This document shows, one piece after another, positions 1-9,519 of a stretch of DNA of 64,000 nucleotides. The stretch is taken from assembly GCF_010747415.1 (NCBI RefSeq), contig NZ_JAAGNZ010000002.1, positions 868,001-932,000 on the forward strand. Direction: 5' to 3'. A program made the position numbers and the translations under genes. The notes beneath the pieces were generated by a model that did no database searches, had not been told where the DNA came from, and worked only from the letters and a program-made list of their open reading frames with translations. Each line of letters opens with the position of its first letter. Positions within the stretch are counted from its first letter, which is position 1. This DNA is from Spirosoma agri (lineage in GTDB: Bacteria > Bacteroidota > Bacteroidia > Cytophagales > Spirosomataceae).

Positions 1-1
1 G

Positions 2-435
<434 letters not shown>

Positions 436-436
<1 letters not shown>

Positions 437-513
437 TAGAGACGCAATCCCTTGCGTCTCCTAGCCGGATGGTTTTGCTGACGCATAGGAGACGCAAGGG
501 ATTGCGTCTCTAC
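436..513. repeat. GTAGAGAC-family palindromic repeat, copy 1
   Basis: Two 28-bp arms (436-463 and 486-513) are exact reverse complements around a 22-bp spacer. Each arm is itself a hairpin of the form GAGACGCAA...TTGCGTCTC. The element begins inside the stop codon region of the ATPase gene and ends 14 bp before the next permease. Confidence 0.9.
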
Positions 514-527
514 AAAACCATACCCTT

Positions 528-2885
528 ATGTTTCGTAATTACGTTAAGATCGCTATTCGGAGTCTGCTGAAACAGAAGCTCTACTCGTCCATCAACGTGT
601 TTGGCTTGGCGCTGGGTATGGCGTGTAGTCTCTTGATTGGGCTCTGGGTAGGGGATGAACTTAGCTATGATCGGTTTCTGCCCGACGCCGAAAACATTCA
701 GTATGTCCGGGTCAATTTTCCGTATAACGGGGAAACCGTGACGAACTCCGTAACGCCGGGTCCGTTGCAGGAAGCCATCGCGAAAGACGTTCCGGAAGTA
801 GCGGCAGTAACGAAAATCAACTACGGCCAGGAATTTCTGATTAAAGTCGGGGAAAAAACGGCCAAAGAAAAAGGCAATTTCGCTACGCCCGACTTCTTTA
901 GCGTGTTCGATCTGCCTGCCGTCGACGGAAACCCGAAAGCTGCGTTAGCGCAAACGAACAAAATTGTCATTACCCGGAAAGTAGCGGAAAAATTTTTCCC
1001 GAATGGGGTGGCCGTTGGTAAAACGCTGCAACTCGACAACGCTAAATTTTATGTTGTCGGCGCTGTTATCGAGAATTTGCCAACCAATTCGACACTGCAA
1101 TTCGGCTGGCTGGTCAACTGGAAAGTGCACGAGCAGGACTGGATGAAAACCTGGGGGAACAACTCTTTCCAGACGTTTCTGCGCCTGAAGCCCAATACAA
1201 CGGCTGCCCAGGCCGAACGGGCCATGAGCGATATTTACCCACGATTTGCCGGGAAGAATTTCGAGACAGGACGGCCGACGCTGCAACCCATTACCGATCT
1301 GCGCTTATATGCCGATTACAAAAATGGTAAATCGATTGGTGGTCGGATCGAGTACGTACGCATATTTTCGATTGTAGCGCTGTTCATCCTGCTGATTGCC
1401 TGCATCAATTTCATGAACCTGGCCACGGCGCGTTCGGCGATACGGGCTAAAGAGGTAGGTGTTCGGAAAGTGGTCGGGGCCATGCGATCATCGCTGGTCG
1501 GTCAGTTTTTGAGCGAGTCGCTGCTGACGAGTTTACTGGCCGCCATTCTGGCGCTGGGGTTGGTCTGGTCAGTGCTGCCCTCGTTCAATGCTACGTTTGA
1601 AAAACAATTAACGATCAATCTGGCTGAGCCAGCGCTCTGGCTTATCATTCTGGTACTGGTGCTGATAACCGGTATTGTGTCGGGTAGTTATCCGGCTTTC
1701 TTTCTGTCATCTCTGCAACCGATCAAGATTCTCAAAGGGCGTTTACAGTTCGGTGCCGGTCCCGCGCTGTTCCGGCGGGCGCTGGTCATTTTCCAGTTCT
1801 CACTGTCCATTTTCCTCATCGTTGGCATGTTGGCGGTCGGCAAGCAGATGAACTACCTGCGTACCAAGAATCTCGGCCTTGGCCGCGAAAACGTGGTTTA
1901 TCTGCCGTTGGAGGGCGAAATCGGTCAGCCCAAAAAGGTAGAAGCATTCAGGCAGGAGGTGCTGCGGACCCCATCGATTGTGTCAGCAACAACGGCTATG
2001 TCACTGCCTGTGAACGTGCAAAGCGCGTCGGGTGATCTCAAGTGGCCGGGTAAAGATCCGAACCTGCAAACCAGCGTGTCATGCATGTTCGTGGGGGGTG
2101 ATTTCACGAAAACCATGAACATCAAACTGCTTGATGGCCGTGACTTTCGGGCCGACAACCCTGCCGATTCCACAAATTATCTCATCAATGAAGCTGCGGC
2201 CAAACTAATGGGTATGAACGATCCAGTTGGCAAAGTAGTTGAGTTCTGGCCCGGCAAGGGGCAGATAATTGGGTTGATGAAAGATTTCCATATCAACTCG
2301 CTGCATGAGGCTATCAAGCCGATGATTCTCATGTACGATGCCCGTAATACGAGCTATCTGCTGGTGAAAACCCAGGCTGGACAGACCCAACAGGCCATCG
2401 CTGACCTGGAACGGCTTTCGAAAGAATTCAACCCGAATTATCCGTTCAACTATCATTTCGTGGACGAGGAATATGAGAGTCTGTACCGGAGTGAGCAACA
2501 GGTGAATACGTTGGTCAACTACTTTGGACTGCTGGCTATCCTGATTTCGTGCCTGGGTTTATTTGCGCTCGCAGCCTTCACCGCCGAACAGCGTACAAAA
2601 GAAATCAGCGTTCGGAAAGTGCTGGGTGCCAGCGTAACAAACATCGTCGGTCTACTGTCTAAAGATTTTCTGAAACTGGTCTTGATGGCACTTGTGCTGG
2701 CTTCCCCGCTGGCCTGGTGGGCCGTGAGTACGTGGCTCGGAACGTTTGCTTACCATACTGATCTGGGTTGGTGGATTTTTGGCGTGGCGGGTGTCTCTGC
2801 CGTGTTGATCGCGTTCCTGACCGTGAGTTACCAAAGCATTAAAGCCGCGCTGATGAATCCCGTAACAAGTCTGCGGGGCGACTAA
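528..2885 (+). CDS. MacB/FtsX-like ABC transporter permease
   Basis: 785 residues; reference description for the array. An N-terminal membrane segment (about 20-42, before DELSYDRF) is followed by a first extracytoplasmic MacB_PCD-like domain (about 45-275). Then come an FtsX block of three segments starting at LIACINFMNLATARS (about 288) with the coupling motif AKEVGVRKVVGA, a further membrane segment (about 420-440), a second extracytoplasmic domain, and a second FtsX block with AEQRTKEISVRKVLGAS (about 682). The protein thus looks like two MacB halves in one chain, about eight membrane segments. The tail is NPVTSLRGD, the most altered version of the array's common C-terminal signature. It lacks a prefix domain, yet its core closely matches that of the prefix permease at 18802 (shared DELxYDRFLP, TPGPLxEAI, VFDLPAV, LGLxRxNVVYL). 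The transported substrate is unknown. Confidence 0.93.
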   Translation: MFRNYVKIAIRSLLKQKLYSSINVFGLALGMACSLLIGLWVGDELSYDRFLPDAENIQYVRVNFPYNGETVTNSVTPGPLQEAIAKDVPEVAAVTKINYGQEFLIKVGEKTAKEKGNFATPDFFSVFDLPAVDGNPKAALAQTNKIVITRKVAEKFFPNGVAVGKTLQLDNAKFYVVGAVIENLPTNSTLQFGWLVNWKVHEQDWMKTWGNNSFQTFLRLKPNTTAAQAERAMSDIYPRFAGKNFETGRPTLQPITDLRLYADYKNGKSIGGRIEYVRIFSIVALFILLIACINFMNLATARSAIRAKEVGVRKVVGAMRSSLVGQFLSESLLTSLLAAILALGLVWSVLPSFNATFEKQLTINLAEPALWLIILVLVLITGIVSGSYPAFFLSSLQPIKILKGRLQFGAGPALFRRALVIFQFSLSIFLIVGMLAVGKQMNYLRTKNLGLGRENVVYLPLEGEIGQPKKVEAFRQEVLRTPSIVSATTAMSLPVNVQSASGDLKWPGKDPNLQTSVSCMFVGGDFTKTMNIKLLDGRDFRADNPADSTNYLINEAAAKLMGMNDPVGKVVEFWPGKGQIIGLMKDFHINSLHEAIKPMILMYDARNTSYLLVKTQAGQTQQAIADLERLSKEFNPNYPFNYHFVDEEYESLYRSEQQVNTLVNYFGLLAILISCLGLFALAAFTAEQRTKEISVRKVLGASVTNIVGLLSKDFLKLVLMALVLASPLAWWAVSTWLGTFAYHTDLGWWIFGVAGVSAVLIAFLTVSYQSIKAALMNPVTSLRGD

Positions 2886-2886
2886 C

Positions 2887-3042
2887 GTAGAGACCGGTCC
2901 GCCGGTGCGGTCTCCTATGCGTCAGCAACGATTCTGCAATTGTTGACGTCAGCCTATTTTCAGCGCAGAATTATTGCTGACGCCTATGAGACACATAGTA
3001 ATGCCGCACCGGCGGTGATGCGGCATTCCGACCGGTCTCTAC
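2887..3042. repeat. GTAGAGAC-family palindromic repeat, copy 2 (long form)
   Basis: A 156-bp element bounded by GTAGAGACCGGTC and GACCGGTCTCTAC, with inner CCGCCGG/CCGGCGG arms and two copies of the TGCGTCAGCAA-like core in opposite orientations. It fills almost the whole gap between two permeases. Confidence 0.85.
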
Positions 3043-3068
3043 AGAGGAATAAAACACATCATAATGCC

Positions 3069-5486
3069 ATGTTTCGTAATTATCTGAAAATTGCTTTTCG
3101 TACCCTTCGGAAAAATCGTACGCACACGCTGATCAATATCGTTGGCCTGTCGGTAGCGTTTGGCACGGGGATACTACTCTTTCTGACGGCCAGTTTCGAG
3201 TTATCGTATGATAAATTCCATGCTAATGCCGATCAGATTTTCCGGCTGAATTTCCTGTCGTCGAACCGGGATGGCACACCCGAAAAAGGATCCACGATGC
3301 CTTACCCGATTTCGCCCAACCTCAAGGCCGAATTTCCGGAGATAGAAGGGGTAACGCGCTGGTTCGACCGGAGCGCGAGTGTTCGGCGGAATAATCAGAC
3401 GTACACGAAAGACGTCCGCATGGCTGATGCTGATTTCCTGCACATGTTTTCGTTTCCGATGCTGAAAGGGAACGCTCGAACCGCCATGAGCAGCCTGAGC
3501 GATATTGTGATCAGCGAGCGTATGGCTAAAGACATTTTTGGCAAGGAAGACCCCATTGGTAAACCCCTTCAGCTTCGGATGAACGGCAACTGGCAAACGT
3601 TTAACGTAACCGGTGTCATCAGTGAGGCCCCTAAAAATTCGTCGATCTCCTACGATGCGTTGATACGGAGTGAAAATTCAGCTGATTATCAAGAGTATAA
3701 AGACCGATGGAATCATGGCAATCACGATGTGTACGTCAAGCTGAAAGCCGGTACGGACCCGCAAACGCTGCAACGGCGAACCCAGGCATTCATGGATAAG
3801 TATTTTGCCAGCGACATAAAAGAACGAAAGGAGCAGGGGTATCCGACTAATGAACTGGGTTTTCAGCGGAGTCTGCTGCTTCAACCCATGCTGACTGTTC
3901 ACTTTGATACCGAAACGACGAATGGTGCGGGCATTAGCCGGACTTATGTGTTCACGCTGCTGCTCGTTGGTCTGTTCATCCTGGCTATTGCCTGTATCAA
4001 TTTTATTAACCTGACCATTGCTCAGTCCCTCTCGCGGGCGCGGGAAGTGGGTGTCCGGAAATCGCTGGGTGCCAAACGGAGCCAGTTATTCGGTCAGATA
4101 TGGGGCGAAACGGTGCTACTGTGCTTTGTTGCTTTGCTCATTGGCCTGGGTATAGCGTATGGCCTCATGCCTGTGTTTAATCGCCTGTTTAGGAGCCAGC
4201 TGACGATAGCCGATTTTCTGACCCCGTCGGTCCTGCTGGTAACCGCCCTGGGCTTTTTGCTGATTACGCTGGTGGCTGGTGGCTATCCGTCCTGGTTCGT
4301 GACCCGTTTCAATGCGGTGGAAGTGCTGAAAGGAAGGGTGAAAGTAAGTCGGCCTGGCTTGTTGCGAAACTCACTCATTATCACTCAGTTCACAATTGCC
4401 TGTCTGTTAATTGTCTGTACCGTTATTGTCCGTCAGCAGATCAATTATCTTCAGCACAAGCCAGTGGGATTGGACAAGGAGCAGGTCGTGAGCATACCCG
4501 TGTCGAATGAGCTGAACGGCAGTGAAGCACTGAAGACCATGCGCGACCGGTTGGCTAATCAGCCTAACATCGTTGCCGTATCAGGGAGTGGTGTCAACAT
4601 CGGTGCCGGGCTGGATGGTAGTTCATCGCAGACGGTTTACGGATTCATGTACGGGAAACGGGATATCTCCTGCGACTGGCTGCGGGTCGATACTGATTAC
4701 CTGAAAACGATGGGTATCAAGCTTTTGCAGGGTCGGGATTTCAGTGCAGCCTACGGTACTGATTCGAGCACGAACGTTCTGATCACGCAAAGTATGGCCA
4801 AACGGCTGGGCGAAACGAATCCGGTGGGCAAATTCATCAAGCCGGATAATAAGCAATTCCAGATTGTTGGTGTCGTGTCGGATTTCAACCTGTATTCGCT
4901 GCGTCAGGAAGCCAATCCAATTGTGCTGCAAATGCAATCAAGTTACCCTATTCAGTACGTGCTGGTACGGGTGAACCCGAAGAATCTGACCCAGGCGATG
5001 GAAACAATTAAATCTACCTGGAAAACGGTAGCGCCAAAACAGGAGTTTATCGGGTCGTTTCTGGACGAAAACACCGAACGGTGGTACAAACGGGAGCTAC
5101 GGCTGTCCAACATTTTTTCGTCAGCCGCCGCGATTGCTATCATTCTCTCGTGTATGGGATTGTTTGCGATTGCCTTGCTGACGATTCAGCAGCGTACCAA
5201 AGAAATTGGGGTTCGAAAAGTGTTGGGCGCATCGGTGTTCAGCATCGTGAGTTTACTCTCCAGAGACTTTATGAAACTCGTCGTGGCCGCTATCCTGATT
5301 GCCTCGCCTATTGCCTGGTATGCTATGGATAAGTGGTTGCAGGATTTCGCCTACAAGATCGACATTCAGTGGTGGGTTTTTGCGGTAGCGGGTCTATTGG
5401 CTATTGTTATTGCCTTGCTGACGGTGAGTTATCAGAGCATCAAAGCTGCGCTGATGAATCCGGTGAAAAGTCTGCGTAGCGAATAA
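3069..5486 (+). CDS. MacB/FtsX-like ABC transporter permease
   Basis: 805 residues from ATG 3069. An upstream in-frame ATG at 2940 lies inside the repeat and would add 43 residues unlike anything in the family, so it was not used; 3069 gives the family start MFRNYLKIAFRTL. The first FtsX block is at about 307 (IACINFINLTIAQSLSRAREVGVRKSLGAK) and the second at about 707. The second block opens with the unusual ILSCMGLFAIALLTIQ instead of the common CLGLFGLA. In its first extracytoplasmic domain it resembles the permease at 45672 (NGxWxxFxVTGV and a long KERGY-like insertion before LQP). The gene is followed by a hairpin and T-run. Confidence 0.93.
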   Translation: MFRNYLKIAFRTLRKNRTHTLINIVGLSVAFGTGILLFLTASFELSYDKFHANADQIFRLNFLSSNRDGTPEKGSTMPYPISPNLKAEFPEIEGVTRWFDRSASVRRNNQTYTKDVRMADADFLHMFSFPMLKGNARTAMSSLSDIVISERMAKDIFGKEDPIGKPLQLRMNGNWQTFNVTGVISEAPKNSSISYDALIRSENSADYQEYKDRWNHGNHDVYVKLKAGTDPQTLQRRTQAFMDKYFASDIKERKEQGYPTNELGFQRSLLLQPMLTVHFDTETTNGAGISRTYVFTLLLVGLFILAIACINFINLTIAQSLSRAREVGVRKSLGAKRSQLFGQIWGETVLLCFVALLIGLGIAYGLMPVFNRLFRSQLTIADFLTPSVLLVTALGFLLITLVAGGYPSWFVTRFNAVEVLKGRVKVSRPGLLRNSLIITQFTIACLLIVCTVIVRQQINYLQHKPVGLDKEQVVSIPVSNELNGSEALKTMRDRLANQPNIVAVSGSGVNIGAGLDGSSSQTVYGFMYGKRDISCDWLRVDTDYLKTMGIKLLQGRDFSAAYGTDSSTNVLITQSMAKRLGETNPVGKFIKPDNKQFQIVGVVSDFNLYSLRQEANPIVLQMQSSYPIQYVLVRVNPKNLTQAMETIKSTWKTVAPKQEFIGSFLDENTERWYKRELRLSNIFSSAAAIAIILSCMGLFAIALLTIQQRTKEIGVRKVLGASVFSIVSLLSRDFMKLVVAAILIASPIAWYAMDKWLQDFAYKIDIQWWVFAVAGLLAIVIALLTVSYQSIKAALMNPVKSLRSE

Positions 5487-5491
5487 AAAAT

Positions 5492-5528
5492 TGTCCATTG
5501 GCGTACGAAAAACGTCCGATATCGGACG
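5492..5528 (+). promoter_or_regulatory. Paired inverted-repeat activator site upstream of 5654
   Basis: Left site TGTCC-N6-GTACG (5492-5507, degenerate) and right site CGTCC-N6-GGACG (5513-5528, perfect), start to start 21 bp. Same pattern as six other pairs in the window. The right site is also the stem of the terminator hairpin at 5508-5536. Confidence 0.7.
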
Positions 5529-5536
5529 TTTTTTTT
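5508..5536 (+). terminator. Intrinsic terminator after permease 3069
   Basis: A-run, perfect 20-bp palindrome (5511-5530, centre GATATC), then eight T. It begins 21 bp after the stop codon. Confidence 0.8.
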
Positions 5537-5579
5537 GTTATTAGTGAGTTAATCAATTGATAGTCAGTAAAATTTTTGC

Positions 5580-5595
5580 TTGGCATGATCCTGGC
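5580..5595 (+). promoter_or_regulatory. Sigma-54-type -24/-12 promoter of 5654
   Basis: TTGG-CATGATCCTG-GC: GG and GC separated by ten bases, as in RpoN promoters (TGGCAC-N5-TTGC). The GG starts 53 bp after the right activator site and the -12 G lies 60 bp before the ATG. The -12 region (CTGGC) is the weakest of the seven. Confidence 0.55.
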
Positions 5596-5653
5596 TGTAA
5601 AACTGTAGCACGACTCCGCCTACTTCTAATTAAGATATAACCGCTGCCGATTC

Positions 5654-6256
5654 ATGAAAACGTTCTTTACTTTTCTCCTCCTAGCAATCGGCTTCAGCGC
5701 AGTGGCGCAACGGTCGTCGTTCAGCAAAGAAGTGACGACCAACGGTCAGCAACTTCGCATTCGTGTCGATGCCGAACAGGAAGGCCATTCGCTTCATTAT
5801 AATCGGTCATTCGATGTGTCGGAACTGGACGCCAGAGCGGTTAAAGCGCTGGAAAGTCATATTCTCGATTCGCTGGACCAGGAGTTTGATGGTCGTTATG
5901 CCGGATTGTTTAAGGAACGTAAGCGTGAGGTAAAACAACGGAAAATTCAGCGCGACGATGACGTGGTTTCTGTTGCCAGTGTTCATGTCGATGTAGACGA
6001 AAACGATAGTCGTGATCAATCCATGACAGCCCGATCGAGTCGGGAACTAACGCCGAACGAGGCTGCTCCATCGTCGGTCATTCATCGCGAAGACAAAGAA
6101 AACGGTCGGCTGTGGATGCAGTATACGTTTAAAAAAGACGGGGACGAACTCGTGTTTGAACGAACGGCCAATGTTCTCGGTAAAAGCGAAAGTGAGAAAA
6201 AAGCGATCATCAAAGAAACCGAGCGCAGCATGGGCATCAAAGCCATGAATCAATAA
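5654..6256 (+). CDS. Secreted protein of unknown function (5654/30196 family)
   Basis: 200 residues. It has a clear signal peptide (MKTFFTFLLLAIGFSAVAQ, cleavage likely before Q19 or R20), then a hydrophilic, highly charged protein without membrane segments; the middle (about 95-125) is rich in K, R and D. The first 75 residues align with the secreted protein at 30196: same signal peptide style, a strand pattern ending in a Y-N-x-x-F-D-V motif, and a helix ending in (I/V)LDSL. The C-terminal parts differ. It stands alone between a terminator on each side and has its own sigma-54-type promoter with paired activator sites. The family is not recognised. A periplasmic partner or sensor for the permease system is possible but unproven. 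Confidence 0.85.
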   Translation: MKTFFTFLLLAIGFSAVAQRSSFSKEVTTNGQQLRIRVDAEQEGHSLHYNRSFDVSELDARAVKALESHILDSLDQEFDGRYAGLFKERKREVKQRKIQRDDDVVSVASVHVDVDENDSRDQSMTARSSRELTPNEAAPSSVIHREDKENGRLWMQYTFKKDGDELVFERTANVLGKSESEKKAIIKETERSMGIKAMNQ

Positions 6257-6281
6257 GCATCAATCCATACGATAAGGAATG

Positions 6282-6308
6282 AAAGCAGGCTTTTCGCCTG
6301 CTTTTTTT
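6282..6308 (+). terminator. Intrinsic terminator after 5654
   Basis: AAAGCAGGC / GCCTGCTTT stem with a five-base loop followed by a T-run, 26 bp after the stop codon. Confidence 0.85.
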
Positions 6309-6366
6309 ATGTCCTGTTCCGATGCTAACATAGACATGCCGGTCGAAAGTCACGGCGGAAATACGC

Positions 6367-6411
6367 TTAACTTTTTTTAACACGTTGACTAACAGGTTTG
6401 CCCGTACCTTG
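6367..6411 (+). promoter_or_regulatory. Housekeeping-type promoter of 6438
   Basis: TTAACTTTTTTTAACA, 21 bp, GTACCTTG, then 26 bp to the ATG. The same 16-mer, the same 21-bp spacing and the same GTACCTTG stand before 58671. GTACCTTG resembles the Bacteroidota -7 element TAnnTTTG with one base missing. Confidence 0.55.
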
Positions 6412-6437
6412 CTGTAACCTGGTAACGTGCAGGCACT

Positions 6438-8855
6438 ATGTTTCAGAACTACTTCAAAATTGCCCTCCGTACGCTGCGTTCACAACGCGCTTACACGCTG
6501 CTTAATACCATCGGTCTTACCGTTGGTATGGCGGGTGGATTACTCATTTTTTTATTCATCCGCCACCACCTGAGCACTGACCGGCACCATGCTAAATTCG
6601 AACGCACAGTTCGGATCGTCACGGATCTGCACCTCGACGACGGTTCCGTTGAACACTATCCCGAAGCGCCGTTGCCAATGGCCGCTGAGCTACGAAAATC
6701 GTTTCCGCAGGTCGAGCAGGCTGCGTTTTTTATCGTGAACAGATCCCTGACGATAAGTCTGTTTCGGCCGGGGCAGGCCACACCTGTTCGATTTCTGGAG
6801 CACGATAATACGGCTGTTACGGAAGCCGAACTGTTTCAGATTTTCGATTATCACTGGCTGAAAGGTGACGCCAAAACAGCGCTGCGTGAACCCAACAGCG
6901 TTGTGCTGACCGAATCGTGGGCCAAACGCTATTTTGGTGATACAAATCCTGTCGGTCAACGCATTGAACTTGATCACCGGATCAATGCGATCGTTACGGG
7001 TGTAGTTGCCGACCCTGCGCAACCGACGGACATCAACATGGGCCTGTTTATCTCGATGCCCACTCTCCGGCAGATCGACCCTGAGTTTAACATGAACGCC
7101 TGGGACCAGCTTAACAGTAATTACCGGCTGTATTGTACCCTTAATGACGCTGAACAAACGACGGCCAATCAGGTAGAAGCAGCTCTGCCAGCCTTAGCAA
7201 AAACGCATTTTGGGACGTCAGCTCACATTTTTCAATTTCATATTCAACCGCTGGCTGATGTGCATTTTGACGTTCAGCGTGTCGGTGGGGTCATTCGATT
7301 GTCGCTACTGTGGTCGCTGGCGCTGATTGGCGCATTTCTGGTCCTGATTGCCTGCATCAACTTTGTAAATCTGGCGACGGCTCAGGCGTTTCGGCGAAGT
7401 AAAGAAGTGGGAATCCGCAAAACGATGGGTAGTTCACGACGTCAATTAGCCTGGCAGTTTCTGCTCGAAACCAGTCTGATTGTGATGACAGCCGCTCTTC
7501 TGTCGGTGTTGCTGACGGCTGTTAGTTTACCGCTGTTTACCAGTTGGGTTCACGTTCGGCTTTCCCTTCAACTTGATGGTTCGTTACTGCTATTCATTGG
7601 GTCTTTGCTGCTTGTCGTGATCGTTCTGGCGGGTGGTTATCCGGCCTTTGTCCTGTCCGGGTTTAGCCCTGATTCGGCACTTCGGGGGACCGGTTTGCCC
7701 GGTAAATTCACGGCCGGTTCAGGGGGTGGGTACTCGTTACGAAAAGGGCTGGTTATACTCCAGTTTGTTATCTGTCAGGCGCTACTGGTTGGATCGCTGG
7801 TGGTGATGCGGCAAATTCAGTTCATACAAAAAACAGACCTCGGTTTCCGGCGAGACGATGTGCTCATTGTCAACTTGCCCGCTTCGGAAAAGAAATCCTG
7901 GCAGGCGCTTAAAAGCGAACTTGGCCAGTATCCCGATGTTAAATCGGTTTCGCTACAATACCGGCCACCGTCGGCGAAGGTCATGAACGGCGGTTCGTTC
8001 AAATTTGGCAGTACGACGGACTGGACTACGTTTCCCGTTCGCGAACGACTTGCCGATGCCGATTATCTGCAAACGTACAACCTGCGGCTGGTAGCCGGTC
8101 GTAATCTGGTAGAGAGCGACTCGATTCGGGAGTACGTCATTAACGAAACGCTGGCCCATAAACTGGGTTTTCGCAATCCACAGGACATTATCGGTAAGCA
8201 CATGCAATACTACCTGTCGCCAGTGCCGCTGCCGATTGTCGGCGTCGTCAGCGATTTTCACCAACGGTCGTTGCATGAGGTTATTGGCCCCTGTTTTATT
8301 GCGTCATTTCCTGAAATGTATCAGCAGATCGGGATTCGGATTTCGGGCCAGTCAACAGCGAAAACGGTAGCGCATATCCGGTCGGTCTGGCAACGCACGT
8401 ACCCGAACGACGTTTTCGAATACGAGTTTTTGACGGACCAGCTCAGTCGATTTTATGAAACGGAAACGACCATTTCGACGCTCGTCAATGTGTTTGCGCT
8501 GACGGCCATGCTCATTTGCGGACTGGGTTTATATGGCCTTGTTTCCTTCACGGTAGGGCAGCGGACCCGAGAAATCGGTATTCGAAAAGTGCTGGGCGCG
8601 TCAATAGTCAGTATCGTTTCGCTACTCACCCGAGACTTCCTTAAACTCGTGTTGATCGCCATCGTCATTGCTTCGCCCGTTGCGTGGTACGCGATGAATC
8701 AGTGGTTGCAGGACTTCGCCTACAAAGTTGACATTCAATGGTGGATCGTTGCCCTAGCCGGTGTATTTGCCACCGGCATTGCGTTCCTGACCGTAGGTTA
8801 CCAAAGCCTCAAAGCCGCCCTGATGGACCCCGTAAAGTCATTACGAAGCGAGTAG
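6438..8855 (+). CDS. MacB/FtsX-like ABC transporter permease (GLYG subtype)
   Basis: 805 residues. It belongs to a visible subtype with 38263, 40696 and 50534. After the first membrane segment it reads HHLSTDRHH instead of DELSYDRF. The first FtsX block (about 304) has NLATAQAFRRSKEVGIRKTMGSSRRQL, and the second (about 700) has GLGLYGLVSFTVGQRTREIGIRK, where most paralogs have GLFGLA. The tail is DPVKSLRSE. Its own promoter of the TTAAC/GTACCTTG type and the terminator upstream make it a separate transcription unit, not under the sigma-54-type element. A long repeat begins in its stop codon. Confidence 0.93.
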   Translation: MFQNYFKIALRTLRSQRAYTLLNTIGLTVGMAGGLLIFLFIRHHLSTDRHHAKFERTVRIVTDLHLDDGSVEHYPEAPLPMAAELRKSFPQVEQAAFFIVNRSLTISLFRPGQATPVRFLEHDNTAVTEAELFQIFDYHWLKGDAKTALREPNSVVLTESWAKRYFGDTNPVGQRIELDHRINAIVTGVVADPAQPTDINMGLFISMPTLRQIDPEFNMNAWDQLNSNYRLYCTLNDAEQTTANQVEAALPALAKTHFGTSAHIFQFHIQPLADVHFDVQRVGGVIRLSLLWSLALIGAFLVLIACINFVNLATAQAFRRSKEVGIRKTMGSSRRQLAWQFLLETSLIVMTAALLSVLLTAVSLPLFTSWVHVRLSLQLDGSLLLFIGSLLLVVIVLAGGYPAFVLSGFSPDSALRGTGLPGKFTAGSGGGYSLRKGLVILQFVICQALLVGSLVVMRQIQFIQKTDLGFRRDDVLIVNLPASEKKSWQALKSELGQYPDVKSVSLQYRPPSAKVMNGGSFKFGSTTDWTTFPVRERLADADYLQTYNLRLVAGRNLVESDSIREYVINETLAHKLGFRNPQDIIGKHMQYYLSPVPLPIVGVVSDFHQRSLHEVIGPCFIASFPEMYQQIGIRISGQSTAKTVAHIRSVWQRTYPNDVFEYEFLTDQLSRFYETETTISTLVNVFALTAMLICGLGLYGLVSFTVGQRTREIGIRKVLGASIVSIVSLLTRDFLKLVLIAIVIASPVAWYAMNQWLQDFAYKVDIQWWIVALAGVFATGIAFLTVGYQSLKAALMDPVKSLRSE

Positions 8856-8979
8856 AGACCGGTCGGAATGCCGCATCACCGCCGGTGCGGCAATCCCTTG
8901 CGTCTCCTGACCGGATGGTATTGCTGACGCACAGGTATTGCTGACGCATAGGAGACCGCACCGGCGGACCGGTCTCTAC
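8852..8979. repeat. GTAGAGAC-family palindromic repeat, copy 3
   Basis: A 128-bp element bounded by GTAGAGACCGGTC and GACCGGTCTCTAC, with inner CCGCCGG and CCGGCGG and two TTGCTGACGCA cores in direct orientation. The left end contains the stop codon of permease 6438. Confidence 0.85.
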
Positions 8980-9095
8980 GTTTGCTACCAGCGATTAGTT
9001 TTACAATTCCTTAACAATGTTTTACAGACCTTTTTCATCTGCCGGAAGGTGGGCTTATACTTTTGATTCAGTGTTAATTATAACCAGCACGAATC

Positions 9096-9506
9096 ATGAA
9101 GAAAGCAACTGGATTTGGTCTTGCCCTTTTTTGTACCCTACTGTCTGCCACCTGTTTTGGTCAGCAAACCTTTCGTATTTGTTCAGCGGCCTTTCCGAAC
9201 TGTCAACAGATTGCCGATCAGTACATCGATAAAGGCAGATGCACGATTCCTCCGACCGCGACTAGCGAGTTTACTCTGCGAACGGTGACCCTTTCGACTA
9301 CGGTCACCAAAGCCGTCGATAAAATACCGTTTCGAGTTGCCATTAGAGACAAGGCTACGAAAACGGTAGTGCTGCCCACCAAAAATAAAGTGAAGCAGAT
9401 CGATGTCAGGAATGTGCGGTCGAAATGTAGGAAAGATGACCGAATCGTTTTGCTAACGCCGGATGATCAGTATGCGCTGCCACACAATGAAATTTTGGTC
9501 AACTAA
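9096..9506 (+). CDS. Small secreted protein of unknown function
   Basis: 136 residues. The signal peptide MKKATGFGLALFCTLLSATCFGQ is followed by a mature part with six cysteines-or-fewer and an apparent beta-rich C-terminal half. That half shares a pattern with the next gene: (K/R)IPFR(V/I) about 65 residues before the end, then V-x-x-ID(V/I), then D-x-(I/V)(V/L)(L/I)-x-P. A loose resemblance to GldM C-terminal-like domains was considered and cannot be confirmed. An ATG at 9017 in another frame gives no signal peptide and was not used. A TACTTTTG at 9058-9065 fits the Bacteroidota -7 element. It forms a probable operon with 9520 and 10147. Confidence 0.75.
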   Translation: MKKATGFGLALFCTLLSATCFGQQTFRICSAAFPNCQQIADQYIDKGRCTIPPTATSEFTLRTVTLSTTVTKAVDKIPFRVAIRDKATKTVVLPTKNKVKQIDVRNVRSKCRKDDRIVLLTPDDQYALPHNEILVN

Positions 9507-9519
9507 CCAGCTATCGTCT

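Noticed and set aside
2940..3068. Upstream extension of permease 3069
   Set aside because: The extension translates the palindromic repeat; all paralogs start at the M(F/L)RNY position.
6310..6325. TGTCC-N6-GATGC upstream of 6438 as an eighth activator site
   Set aside because: The second half does not match, there is no partner site at 21-23 bp and no TGG-N10-G at the expected distance.
9017..9232. 71-codon frame overlapping the start of 9096
   Set aside because: It is in another frame of the same stretch, without signal peptide or family features, whereas 9096 has both a signal peptide and a downstream partner of similar pattern.
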